The position numbers were made by a program, and so were the translations under genes. The notes beneath the pieces were generated by a model. The model was not told the DNA's origin. It saw only the letters and a program-made list of their open reading frames with translations, and did no database searches. Shown piece after piece: positions 1 to 8,543 of a DNA stretch of 64,000 nt; position 1 is the first letter of the stretch; the number at the start of each line of letters is the position of its first letter. Source of the stretch: DTWD01 sp963662965 (lineage in GTDB: Bacteria > Acidobacteriota > Vicinamibacteria > Vicinamibacterales > UBA8438); the NCBI GenBank assembly GCA_963662965.1, contig OY759970.1, positions 806,001-870,000 of the forward strand. Direction: 5' to 3'.

Positions 1-217
1 ACGAGTCGACGTACTCCAAGGCCTCCGAGGGGTTGAGCGGACGCGCGAGTATGCCATCTCGCGTCGTAATGCGGAGAAACGCCAGCAGCGCCACCCACGG
101 GAATCTGACCGGCTCCTCACTCGAGAGCAGGTGTTCGAGCCACCGTCGCGCTTCCGGATGGTGCGGCGAGTCGGAATCGACGGCGTAGATCAGGAGATTC
201 GCATCGACGAAGATCAC
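1..217 (-). CDS. PIN-domain toxin (VapC-like), 3' end beyond window
   Basis: Partial reading frame running off the left edge; about 72 residues are visible. It opens with I-F-V-D-A-N-L-L-I-Y-A-V-D, the typical PIN strand with the first catalytic Asp, and has a later conserved Glu in HHPEARRWLE. PIN toxins of type II systems are Mg-dependent ribonucleases. The only suitable start is GTG at 215-217, which overlaps the TGA of the upstream antitoxin (214-216), so the two are translationally coupled as in vapBC operons. The last catalytic Asp residues lie outside the window, so completeness cannot be judged. Confidence 0.85.
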   Translation of the reverse strand, partial: MIFVDANLLIYAVDSDSPHHPEARRWLEHLLSSEEPVRFPWVALLAFLRITTRDGILARPLNPSEALEYVDS

Positions 218-480
218 TTGCGCAGCTCCAGCTTCCGCACAATGCCTTCGTCTTCGAGCGCATCGGCGATAGCGAGCGCCTTGTCGAGATTGAACCCGGG
301 GCGGACCCCTCCGAGCGAGACCGGCTTTAGCCGGTACCGACGCGGCCGCGGCCGAGAGTAGCTCGTGAGACCGACCCGCAGCGCCTCGTTGACGACCTGT
401 TTGAACGACCGGCGTGTGCGGTGCGCCCGGTCGTGGAGCGCGTCCGCCAGGTCGTCGTCAATGGTGAGCGTCGTTCGCAT
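214..480 (-). CDS. VapB-like ribbon-helix-helix antitoxin
   Basis: 88 residues. The N-terminus MRTTLTIDDDLADALHDRA is a ribbon-helix-helix DNA-binding strand and helix typical of VapB/DUF2191 antitoxins, and the C-terminal half (around PGFNLDKALAIADALED) would wrap the toxin. It lies directly upstream of and overlaps the PIN toxin. Such antitoxins neutralise the toxin and repress their own operon; a repeat-rich promoter lies immediately upstream (481-526). The ATG seems to sit at the expected transcription start, implying a leaderless transcript with no ribosome-binding site. The family is clear; the exact VapB subfamily is not resolved. Confidence 0.85.
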   Translation of the reverse strand: MRTTLTIDDDLADALHDRAHRTRRSFKQVVNEALRVGLTSYSRPRPRRYRLKPVSLGGVRPGFNLDKALAIADALEDEGIVRKLELRK

Positions 481-526
481 AGAGACATCATAACATCACA
501 TAGATAGACATCAAGACATCATAGTC
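481..526 (-). promoter_or_regulatory. Toxin-antitoxin promoter with TGATGT operator repeats
   Basis: Read on the minus strand there is a -35 TTGATG (509-514), a 16-bp spacer and a -10 TATGAT (487-492), followed after six bases by the antitoxin ATG at 480. The same stretch holds four TGATGT units, two overlapping the core promoter elements, which fits autoregulation by a ribbon-helix-helix antitoxin. Promoter and operator roles are inferred from sequence only. Confidence 0.6.
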
Positions 527-537
527 GAACCGATAGC

Positions 538-1383
538 CTACAGCCCCAGCACGTTTTTCTGCAGCTTCGCCATTCCCTGCTCGGACGCCCAGAGGTCGAG
601 CTCGACCGACGCGATCTCGTCGACTTCCGGCACCGCGAGACCGTTCTCCCGTAGATCGATTGCCTTCAGATAGGTGCGGCACGAGCTGCATTCCTCGACT
701 CGCACGTGCGGCCAGAAGTCGGTGGCGTGGTACTGGAGCGCCTGGGGCTGCCGCTCGCAACAGTTTGGACAACACAGCCGGGGAAACGTCCACTCGCCGG
801 CACAGAGCGAACAGAGCAACGTGCGACGCCCCTTGATCTCGGGCTCGTCCCGGATGATGGAGACCAGCGGCGGCGCGGCGCAGTGTGGACAGGAGGTCTG
901 TGCGTCGCCCGCATCTTCGTCGGGGTGCCCGTTTGCCGCCCGTTGGACCAGCGCCTCCGCAATCGGCTGCACGAAGGCGCGGGGAAAGAACTCGAGCGGC
1001 GGAGCGGCGCAGTCGAGGGCGACGGCGATCTCGTCGATCGCATGACCGGCCAGGAAGGTCTCGAGCAGCCGGCGGGCCACCGCCGGTTCCGCGGCCAGGC
1101 GCGCGGCAATGGCGTGCAGCACGTCCGTTGACGATTCAGGCAGGCTCTTGACGAACGCCATGAAGGCCCGCTCGCGGGGCCTCGCCGGCAGCCGATCGAG
1201 ATGCACCAGTGGCGCGTCGTCTCCTCGTGCGGCGGGCGCCTTGACCGAATTCAACCAACGAGACCGGCGCGCCTTGACGAACACCGGCTCCTGAATCGCC
1301 ACCAGATGCTCGTAGAACGCCAGCAACTCCGCCGCATGGGGATGGTCCGAGCGCAGACGCTTGGCCCGCTTCTGCCGCCGCAC
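538..1383 (-). CDS. fdhE: Formate dehydrogenase accessory protein FdhE
   Basis: About 281 residues, near the usual FdhE length of about 300. The C-terminal half has four paired-cysteine motifs (CPHC, CSLC, CPNC, CSSC), the rubredoxin-like metal-binding knuckles of FdhE, which is needed for maturation of Tat-exported formate dehydrogenases. The last gene of the fdh operon on this strand. The frame stays open far upstream into the cytochrome b gene, but that extension is antisense-like. I take GTG at 1383, just after a GTGAGCC repeat tract and directly before the conserved RRQKRAKRLR start of the family. No good ribosome-binding site precedes it, so a slightly earlier TTG is possible. Confidence 0.85.
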   Translation of the reverse strand: MRRQKRAKRLRSDHPHAAELLAFYEHLVAIQEPVFVKARRSRWLNSVKAPAARGDDAPLVHLDRLPARPRERAFMAFVKSLPESSTDVLHAIAARLAAEPAVARRLLETFLAGHAIDEIAVALDCAAPPLEFFPRAFVQPIAEALVQRAANGHPDEDAGDAQTSCPHCAAPPLVSIIRDEPEIKGRRTLLCSLCAGEWTFPRLCCPNCCERQPQALQYHATDFWPHVRVEECSSCRTYLKAIDLRENGLAVPEVDEIASVELDLWASEQGMAKLQKNVLGL

Positions 1384-1390
1384 CCACGCG

Positions 1391-1420
1391 CCGTGAGCCG
1401 TGAGCCGTGAGCCGTGAGTC
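1391..1420. repeat. GTGAGCC tandem heptamer tract
   Basis: About four head-to-tail copies of a CGTGAGC heptamer lie between the cytochrome b stop and the fdhE start. A shorter tract of the same heptamer occurs at 5971-5990 at the other end of the fdh operon. The two tracts bracket the alpha, beta and cytochrome genes. Confidence 0.8.
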
Positions 1421-1433
1421 AAGAGGGGTTCCG

Positions 1434-2054
1434 CTAGCTCCGCGTCTGCTCTTCGTGCCAGCGCGGATGGTGATGGCGGGCCCACCGGTCGGTCACCGTC
1501 CCGTCGATCATCGCCCGGGCCGTTCCCGGATAGGCGACGGTGCCGAGGTAGACATGGACGACGAGTAGCAACCCACCGCCGAGAGTCGCCGCGTAGTGCG
1601 CCAGGCGCATCCACTGCAGCAGCCCCGAAGATGTCCCGAACGACGCCGGGAACCAGAGCAGCACGCCGCTCACCACGAAGACGATGGCGAGCACCGCCTG
1701 GAACCAGAAGAACATCTTCTGTCCCGCGTTGTACTTGCCGGCTGGCGGCACGTTGTCGGTGTCGCGCGTGGCATAGTGCTTCACCGCCCCGAGCCAGCGA
1801 CGGTCCTGCTCGTCGAGAAACATGTCGTGGATCCAAACCACGATCATCACCACCATCCCGACGCCGAAGACCGCACCGACCCACGGATGGAGCACGCGAG
1901 CCGCCGGTCCCCCGCCCAGGAGGACCGTCATCCAAAAGAGCGACGGATACGCAAAGGCGAGGCCGGTCGCCAGCAGCACGACGAACGTCACGCCGACCAC
2001 CCAGTGGATGATGCGCTCGAGGAAGGTGAAGCGATTGAGGATCCGGTCGGACAC
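1434..2054 (-). CDS. Formate dehydrogenase cytochrome b subunit (gamma)
   Basis: 206 residues with four hydrophobic segments, matching the cytochrome b556 subunit (FdnI/FdoI type) that anchors periplasmic formate dehydrogenase and passes electrons to quinone. Candidate haem-ligand histidines sit in ERIIHW, RVLHPW, WIHDMF and VVHVYLG. I place the start at GTG 2054, giving MSDRILNRFTFLERIIHW; it follows GGAGGAGGAA at the end of the beta-subunit gene, an excellent ribosome-binding site 6-10 bases upstream. The frame can be read further upstream, but that would lie inside the beta gene and has no homology. Confidence 0.9.
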   Translation of the reverse strand: MSDRILNRFTFLERIIHWVVGVTFVVLLATGLAFAYPSLFWMTVLLGGGPAARVLHPWVGAVFGVGMVVMIVVWIHDMFLDEQDRRWLGAVKHYATRDTDNVPPAGKYNAGQKMFFWFQAVLAIVFVVSGVLLWFPASFGTSSGLLQWMRLAHYAATLGGGLLLVVHVYLGTVAYPGTARAMIDGTVTDRWARHHHPRWHEEQTRS

Positions 2055-2059
2055 GACGC

Positions 2060-2920
2060 CTATTCCTCCTCCAATCGCTCCGGTCCGTAGGCCAGCAAAT
2101 GCACGAGCGCGCCGAGGATGCTGAAGCTCATCAGATACGCCCCGATGCGTTTCAAGAATCCGAGGCCGGTCATCGGCGTCGGGCTCGCCGTCGGGTCGGA
2201 CGGCAGGCTGTAATCCTCGAGCCGGTCTCCGTGCGGGACGACGTACATCATGTGCGTCCCGCCGACGCCGGCCGGGTTGTAGACCGCGGCGTTGTCGTAG
2301 CCCCGCGCCTTCAACGTCTCGATCTTCTGGTCGGCCAACGCCAGCATGTCGTCCTTGCTGCCCCAGGAGATTGCATTCGTGGGGCACGTCTTGACGCAGG
2401 CCGGCTCAAGCCCCGCTTCGACCCGGTCGACACACATGTTGCACTTCGCCACCTTACGCGTGCTCGCATCGAATCGCGGGATGTCGAACGGACAGCCGGT
2501 CACACAGTACTGACAGCCGATGCAGTTCTCTTGATTGAAGTCGACGATGCCGTTCGTGTACTGGACGATGGCGCCCGGCGCCGGGCAGGCGAAGAGACAG
2601 CCCGGCTCCTCGCAATGGAGACAGGCGTCCTTCTTGATCAGCCAGTTGAGGTTGCCGTCGATCTCGACCTCGTTGAAGCGCATCAGCAGCCACGTCTTCG
2701 GACTCAGATCCTGGTGGCTCTGGATGCTCCCGAAGTTGGCTGTCGGCTCGACGCCGAGGTCATTCCACTCCTTGCAGGCGATTTCGCATCCCTTACAGCC
2801 GATGCATTTCGAGATGTCGACCAGCTTCGCGTACGTCGGCCCGGCCGAGCGAAGCGCATCGATTGGGATCAAAGCGTCGGGACTCGCCGAGATGCGCCGG
2901 ATCGTGAGGGTGTCGGTCAT
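2060..2920 (-). CDS. Formate dehydrogenase beta subunit, 4x[4Fe-4S] ferredoxin
   Basis: 286 residues. Four cysteine clusters are visible: CIGCKGCEIAC, CLHCEEPGCLFAC, CIGCQYCVTGC and CNMCVDRVEAGLEPACVKTC. They bind four [4Fe-4S] clusters that carry electrons from the molybdenum site to the cytochrome b. A C-terminal hydrophobic helix (around LMSFSILGALVHLLAYG) is the membrane anchor seen in FdnH/FdoH. The ATG at 2918-2920 overlaps the TGA of the alpha gene (2917-2919), indicating translational coupling. Confidence 0.93.
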   Translation of the reverse strand: MTDTLTIRRISASPDALIPIDALRSAGPTYAKLVDISKCIGCKGCEIACKEWNDLGVEPTANFGSIQSHQDLSPKTWLLMRFNEVEIDGNLNWLIKKDACLHCEEPGCLFACPAPGAIVQYTNGIVDFNQENCIGCQYCVTGCPFDIPRFDASTRKVAKCNMCVDRVEAGLEPACVKTCPTNAISWGSKDDMLALADQKIETLKARGYDNAAVYNPAGVGGTHMMYVVPHGDRLEDYSLPSDPTASPTPMTGLGFLKRIGAYLMSFSILGALVHLLAYGPERLEEE

Positions 2921-5907
2921 GCGCGCTCCACGTTGACCAAGAAGGCCTTGAACTCGGGACACCGGGTGTTCGCGTCGCCGATGAACGGCGTCAACAGATT
3001 CGCCATCGACCCCTGCGTGAGCCCGACGAAGCCCCAATGGACCGGAATGCCGACCGTCCAGACGGTCTGCCCGTTCACCCGCAGCGGTTTGATGCGCTTG
3101 GTGACGATGGCGGTCCCCTGCACTTCGCCGCGCTTCGACCAGACGCGCACTTGACTCCCGTTCGGGATCCCTTTTTCAGCCGCCAACCCCTCGGGCAGCT
3201 CGACAAAGAAGTCGGGCATCGCCTCGACAAGGAGCGGGACATTGCTCGTCACGAAGTGCTCCCGCTCCACCACGCGGTAGACGGTGCAAGCGTACGGAAA
3301 GTCGTCGTCGCCGTTGGCCAGCGTCTCCCGGACGCCGTCGTACCAATGAATCACCGGGTTGATCGGTACGTCGTTGTGCAGCCGATTCGTGGTCGGGCTC
3401 TCGACTGGCTCGTAATGCTCGGAGAAGGGTCCGTCGGCGAGATGGCTACTGAACAGCCGCGCCACACCTTCCTCGGTCATGATGAAGGCACCGGCCGCAC
3501 CCGCACCCGGCGGCGTCGTCCGCCCGTAGTCCGGCACGTCGCCGATCCACTCGCGGCCGTTCCACGCGATGCCGGGGCGCGTCTGATCCCACGGCCGTCC
3601 GTCGGCATCGGCCGACGCGCGGTTATACAGGACCCGCCGATTCGCTGGCCAACTGAACGCCCAGTCGTGATGCATCCCCATCCCGGTCGGGTCGGCAGTC
3701 CCCCGCCGCTGCATCTGGTTGCCCGCCTCCGTGTAGCTGCCGGTGTAGATCCAGTTTCCCGCGATGGTGGTTCCGTCGTCACGCAGCTCACCAAACGAAT
3801 CGAGGAGCCGCCCGGTCTCGAGGTCGTAGCCGTTGATCTCCTTCGCCAGTTCGACCATCGTCGGCTCCCGCGGGTTGAGGTAGTCCCACGTCAGGTGCTG
3901 AATCGGCTCGTCGTACGCGCCACCTTCTTCTTGATAGAGCTCCTTCACGCGCCAGAACAGCTCCGAGAGAATCCAGGTATCCGGCCTGACGCCCACCGGC
4001 GGGTCGATCGCCTTCTCCTTCCACTGCGCCCATCGGCCGCTGTTGGTGAACGAGCCGTCACGCTCGATCCAGTGCGACGACGGGAGGTAGAGCACCTCGG
4101 TATCGATCTCGGCGGGATCCACGCCCGGCGCCTTCCAGAACTCGGCGGAATCGAGCATGAACGGATCGATGACCACCTTCCATTTGAGCTTCGCCATCGA
4201 GTCGAGGAGACGCGGCACGTCAGGCCCGGCCAACAACGGATTGAAGCCGAGCGCGATGAAGCCTTCGAGCGTCCCTTGACGCGCTTTGTCCCAGATTGAG
4301 AGCCACGTCGCATCTTCGCCCTGCTTCGCCAGGTAGTCGTAGGCGAAGTCGTTCTCCGTCGTCGCATGGTCGCCGAACCACGCCTTCATCTGCGAGACGT
4401 AGAACTTTGGATAGTTACCCCAGTAGTTGACGGTGTCCGAGACGAGCGGACGCGGTGTCGAATCGCCGAGATGCCGCGCCAACGACGTCTGCGGCGGCGT
4501 CGGCACCTTGAGATAGCCCGGCAGGATGCCGGCGACAATCGCGTGGTCGGTCGCCCCCTGCACGTTGGCGTGGCCGCGCAGCGCGTTGATCCCGCCGCCG
4601 GGGCGCCCGATGTTGCCGAGCAGCAGCTGCACGATGGCCGCGGTCCGAATGATCTGGGTCCCAACCGTATGCATCGTCCAACCGACGGCATACATGATGG
4701 TGCCGACCCGCTCCGCCCGACCGGTCGAGCAGATGATCTCGGCCATCTCGAGGAAACCCTCTTCCGAGCAACCGGCGATGTCAGCCACGACGTCGGGGGT
4801 GTACCGGTCGTAGTGCTGCTTGAGCAACTGAAACACGGACCGCGGATGCTCCAGTGAGTCGTCGCGCCGGACGTATCCATCGGCGCCACGCTCGTAGTCC
4901 CACGCCGTCTTGTCGTAGTTGCTCGCCGCCTCGTTGAAGCCGGCAAACAGGCCGTCCGCGAATCCGTACTCCTCGCCGACGACGAACGACGCGTTCGTAT
5001 GGGCCCGCACGTAGTCGGCGTGATACAGGTCGTTCTCCAGCGCGTAGCGGATCAAGCCGCCGAGCACGGCGATGTCGGAGCCAGGACGTATCTGGAGATG
5101 GCGGTCGGCGACAGCGGAGGTGCGGGTAAAGCGCGGATCGATCGTCAGAAGCTTGGCGCCACGATTGTCACGCGCCTCAAGCGCCCATTTGAACCCGCAG
5201 GGGTGGTTCTCGGCCGGGTTGGCGCCCATGACGAGGACGACATCGGCGTTCTTGATGTCCTTCCAATGGTTGGTCATCGCCCCGCGACCGAACGTGGCGG
5301 CCAGACTGGCCACCGTGGGGCTGTGTCATATGCGGGCCTGGTGGTCGATGTAGACCAGACCCATCGCGCGCATCGTCTTCGTAATCAGGTAGGCGTCTTC
5401 GTTCGCCACCGTCGCGCTGCCGACCCACGCGATGCCGTCGCAGCGATTGACCACGCGCCCCTCGTCGTCGCGCTCGGTGAACGAGGCGTCGCGTGACTCC
5501 TTGAACTTGCGCGCGAACCAGTCCATCGCGAAGTCCCAGTCGACTTCCGTCCACTCGGAGGCGCCGGCTTCACGGAAAAGCGGCTGGTGACGCAGACGCG
5601 GGCTGATCGCCAGGTCCATCTGTGACGCGCCCTTCGGGCAGAGCGTGCCGCCGTTGATCGGACTGTCGGGATCGCCTTCGACGTGAATAATCGTGTTCTT
5701 CGTGTTCAGGCCGCCGCTCCCGTGCACGTAGGCGATCGTCCCGCAGCCGACCGCGCAGTACGGGCAGACGGTCTTGTATTCCTTGGCATTCCGGATCTTG
5801 AGTTGGCGGACCGCGGCCTGCGCCTCGCGAAGATCGAAGCCGAGCGCGCTGACCGATAATCCACCGACGACCGAGGCCTTGATGAAGGTGCGGCGAGAGA
5901 TATCCAT
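2917..5907 (-). CDS. Respiratory formate dehydrogenase alpha subunit (selenoprotein)
   Basis: 996 codons including an in-frame TGA at 5326-5328 read as selenocysteine (Sec194). The surrounding residues, HQAR-I-Sec-H-S-P-T-V, match the active-site motif of E. coli FdnG/FdoG, where Sec ligates molybdenum, so the gene is not truncated. The N-terminus has a twin-arginine signal (SRRTFIKAS) and the [4Fe-4S] motif CPYCAVGCG...LCPKG; the C-terminal half carries the molybdopterin-guanine-dinucleotide binding domains and ends close to the usual length (about 1,015 aa). It oxidises formate at the periplasmic face. Start: ATG 5907 gives MDISRRTFIKAS, a normal Tat n-region; an in-frame GTG at 5940 is possible. 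Neither has a clear ribosome-binding site. Confidence 0.95.
5296..5314 (-). promoter_or_regulatory. SECIS-like hairpin downstream of fdh alpha UGA
   Basis: On the coding strand the UGA is followed by 11 bases and then a hairpin GGUGGCC-AGUCU-GGCCGCC: seven pairs, one of them G-U, and a five-base loop with G at its second position. The loop starts 18 bases after the UGA. This meets the bacterial SECIS rules as I know them (small apical loop with an early G, 16-37 bases after UGA), and the spacing resembles the E. coli formate dehydrogenase element bound by SelB. Confidence 0.8.
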
Positions 5908-5970
5908 GGCGGCGTCGAATTCGTTGCCCAATTTAAGCACATCTGGACGCTGCAGGCCCAGGGATTACCA

Positions 5971-5990
5971 TGAGCCGTGAGCCGTGAGCC
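5971..5990. repeat. GTGAGCC heptamer tract, second copy
   Basis: Nearly three TGAGCCG units lie between the divergent fdh alpha and fdhD genes. Same heptamer and orientation as the tract at 1391-1420. Confidence 0.7.
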
Positions 5991-6027
5991 AAGGTCGCGA
6001 GCCAGAGGTGCGCGGACGAGGGGTATG

Positions 6028-6897
6028 ATGCGGGAGATGTCCGTCGAGCAGAAGCTCTCCCACGGTGTGCGTTCGGTCACCGTCCGCCGGCGCGGCCGGA
6101 CGCTCGACCAGGATCTCGTCGTCGTCGAGGAGCCGCTGGAGATTCGACTCGACGGAAAGCCACTCGTCGTCACCATGCGAACGCCGGGGCACGACGAGGA
6201 GTTGGCAGCGGGATTTCTCTACGCCGAGGGTGTGATCACCGGCCGCCGGGACGTCTCGACCATACGCGCCGTCGCGGGAGTGGCCGACTCCGGATCGCAG
6301 ATCAAGGTCGCGAACTTCGCGGGCGACGGCGTCGAGGTGACGACGACGGCCGGCCGTACCGATGCGACGCCACCGGCGGAACGGGAGTTCCGGGCGACCG
6401 CCGCCTGCGGCGTCTGCGGTAAGGAGTCGATAGACGACCTCGACCGGCTGAGTGACGGACTGCCGCCGATCGCAGCCCTTGAGTGTCCGCCGGAGTTCCT
6501 CGAGTCGTTACCGGCCCGGCTTCGAGCGGCCCAACAGCTGTTCGAGGCGACCGGCGGGATTCACGCGGCCGGGGTGTTTTCGCCCAGCGGCGTTCTGCTT
6601 TGCGTGCGCGAGGACATCGGCCGACACAATGCGGTCGACAAGGTCATCGGCCACTTCGTCCTGGAGGACGCCGTCCCGCTCCGCGACCGCATCTTGGTGG
6701 TGAGCGGGAGGGCCGGGTTCGAGCTGGTGCAGAAGGCGCTCAAGGCGGCGATCCCGGCGATGGTATCGGTCGGCGCCGCGTCGAGTGTCGCGGTCGAGAT
6801 GGCGACGGCCGCCGGCATGACGCTCTATTCGTTCGCGGGCCGGGGGCTCGGCAACCTCCACGTCGCTGAACCCGGAAAGGGATCAGGGATCAGCTAG
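6028..6897 (+). CDS. fdhD: Formate dehydrogenase maturation sulfurtransferase FdhD
   Basis: 289 residues with the CGVCGK motif whose cysteines pass sulfur from IscS to the molybdenum cofactor of formate dehydrogenase, and with conserved segments GHDEELAAGFL, EDIGRHNAVDK and GRAGFELVQKA. It is divergent from the alpha gene, so maturation and structural genes share one intergenic region. ATG codons occur at 6025, 6028 and 6037; GAGGGG at 6018-6023 favours 6028, although the family often begins nearer 6037. Confidence 0.93.
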   Translation: MREMSVEQKLSHGVRSVTVRRRGRTLDQDLVVVEEPLEIRLDGKPLVVTMRTPGHDEELAAGFLYAEGVITGRRDVSTIRAVAGVADSGSQIKVANFAGDGVEVTTTAGRTDATPPAEREFRATAACGVCGKESIDDLDRLSDGLPPIAALECPPEFLESLPARLRAAQQLFEATGGIHAAGVFSPSGVLLCVREDIGRHNAVDKVIGHFVLEDAVPLRDRILVVSGRAGFELVQKALKAAIPAMVSVGAASSVAVEMATAAGMTLYSFAGRGLGNLHVAEPGKGSGIS

Positions 6898-7018
6898 TCT
6901 ACCGGGCCAAGATACGTGTCGAACCAGGGCAAGGTTTCGCGTATCGTGCATTCGGGCATCGAGCCGCTAGAATGGGCTCGGCTGGCGTCACTGAACCACG
7001 GAATGTCCGAGTTTCCTA

Positions 7019-7594
7019 ATGCACCTCCTCGTCATAGCACTGTTGCTTGTTCAATCGGTACCGTCGCCGAGTGCGCTATACGCCCACTACAATGGGTTCA
7101 CGAAGCTCGATCGGCATTTCTCGAAGTACAGCAAACGCTATTTTGGTCCAGCCTTCGACTGGCACTACTTCAAGGCCCAAGCGGTGGCCGAATCCCGGCT
7201 ACAGGAAGATGCCCGTTCCCCAGCCGGGGCCGTCGGCGTTATGCAGGTGATGCCGCGAACATTCGAGGAAATCCGTCAGCGGAATCCCGCCATCCGTGGA
7301 GGACTTGAGCAGGCGCGCTGGAACATCGCCTCCGGAATCTGGTACGACCGTCAGAATTTTGTGTTCTGGACGGCGTCACGCCCCCTGGTGGACAAGATCA
7401 AATTCATGTTCGGTTCCTACAATGCCGGGCGCAGGAATATCTTGGAGGCGCAGCGGCTGGCGCTTGCCGATGGTCTCGACGGAGAATTATGGTCTGGCAT
7501 CGAGGCCCAGCTGTCGGCCGTAACTGGCCTACACAGCCAAGAGACACTTGGGTATATCAGGCGGATCTTCGAGGTGAAATCCGTCCTGCGCTAA
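7019..7594 (+). CDS. Lytic transglycosylase, SLT-fold, secreted
   Basis: 191 residues. A hydrophobic N-terminal segment (MHLLVIALLLVQ) is followed by a transglycosylase domain with the catalytic Glu in AESRLQEDARSPAGAVGVMQV and the downstream Ser/Asn motif GSYNAGRRN. These enzymes cleave the MurNAc-GlcNAc bond of peptidoglycan in the periplasm. It is short, close to the isolated catalytic domain of MltF-type enzymes, with no obvious accessory domain. A DUF350 membrane protein follows 25 bases later and may be co-transcribed. Confidence 0.85.
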   Translation: MHLLVIALLLVQSVPSPSALYAHYNGFTKLDRHFSKYSKRYFGPAFDWHYFKAQAVAESRLQEDARSPAGAVGVMQVMPRTFEEIRQRNPAIRGGLEQARWNIASGIWYDRQNFVFWTASRPLVDKIKFMFGSYNAGRRNILEAQRLALADGLDGELWSGIEAQLSAVTGLHSQETLGYIRRIFEVKSVLR

Positions 7595-7619
7595 GCGCTC
7601 GTCTGAATAGGAACGCGAA

Positions 7620-7844
7620 ATGGACCTCACGATCCTCGGATTGAATTTTATCTATGCGCTGCTGGGGGCGGTTTTCACGCTCGCACTCATGGTGGCGGGG
7701 TACAAAGTCTTCGACCACCTGACACCGTTTGATACCGGTGCGGAGCTGCGGAAGGGCAACGTAGCCGTTGGCATTGTGGTCGGTTCCATTTTCGTCGGCG
7801 TCGGCATCGCGATCGGCCTCGTTATAGGGATGGGATTGAACTAG
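7620..7844 (+). CDS. DUF350 small membrane protein
   Basis: 74 residues with two transmembrane segments separated by a short polar turn containing FDHLTPFDTGAELRKGN, the conserved centre of DUF350 proteins. Function of the family is unknown; members often sit near envelope genes. The start is supported by spacing to the lytic transglycosylase stop, and GGAACG lies just upstream. Confidence 0.8.
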   Translation: MDLTILGLNFIYALLGAVFTLALMVAGYKVFDHLTPFDTGAELRKGNVAVGIVVGSIFVGVGIAIGLVIGMGLN

Positions 7845-7951
7845 ACGGCTGCGAAGGCCGCTGCCTAGACCGAGCATGGCCGCCTCGCTAGAATCCAGGC
7901 GCAGCACCCGACTGAAAAGCTGATGGCCCTCGAAGTCGGCTCCAAGCTCGG

Positions 7952-8489
7952 CCCCTCACGGACAATCCCGGTATCCGGCCAGTGTTCGGCATCAGCCAGC
8001 GTCTCGTTGCACCAGTTCGCCATCAAATCCGCAAGCGGGCAAAAAGGGGTGCGGTGGTGGCGGTGGCCGCCACAGCCGGCGCAGCAATCTGGCGATCACA
8101 CGGTCTTGCTCCGGCTCCGGCCGCGAGCGGAGCGCGGTTCCGGGCTTACATCGTTCGAGGAACATGGCACCGAGGTCTTCGTCACTCTCGAGGAGCCGCA
8201 CCGTGGGGTCACCCGCCCAAAAGCGCAATCCGTGAATCTCGTGCGTACCCTCCATGTGCGGCATGCCGAGCTTCAGCACCGCGGATGCTCCGTTCGCCAG
8301 GGCACCAGGCGCGACTCACGCGCAGCCGGTTTCTTGGGAATCAAAGGGCGGTTCAAGTGCCAGCCGCCACCGCTGCACGAGATCCCGCACCGTGTGGGGA
8401 AGACGCTCGAGCCATTCTTGGCGCTCAGTCGTCTTCCGGCAGTTCCGTGCGAGCAGATCCGGAATGGTCAGCGGTGTGGCTTCGAGCAC
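7952..8489 (-). pseudogene. Decayed aminoglycoside 6-phosphotransferase family (APH(6)) gene
   Basis: Three pieces in different frames join into one APH_6_hur-type kinase. Frame 1 from GTG 8489: EATPLTIPDLLARNC ... PPFDSQETGCA. Frame 2 from about 8285: VLKLGMPHMEGTHEI, GLRFWAGDPTVRLLE, FLERCKPGTALRS, LLRRLWRPPPPPHPF. Frame 3 from about 8025: ADLMANWCNETLADAEHWPD, lost after GIVREG. The catalytic and C-terminal third (HAGN and DPKPFVGD motifs) is absent, so it has at least two frameshifts and a 3' truncation. The family phosphorylates streptomycin-like antibiotics or unknown small molecules. It cannot be functional as seen. Confidence 0.85.
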
Positions 8490-8543
8490 CGATGCAGCTA
8501 CTGTTTGTCGCTACCGTCTGGTGGACATCGGTGCGGTCCCGTT

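Noticed and set aside
1391..1420. Heptamer tract as a CRISPR-like array
   Set aside because: Units are seven bases with no spacers.
538..1935. 465-codon frame covering fdhE and the cytochrome b gene
   Set aside because: Only the part after 1383 has FdhE features; the upstream part is an arginine-rich shadow of cytochrome b.
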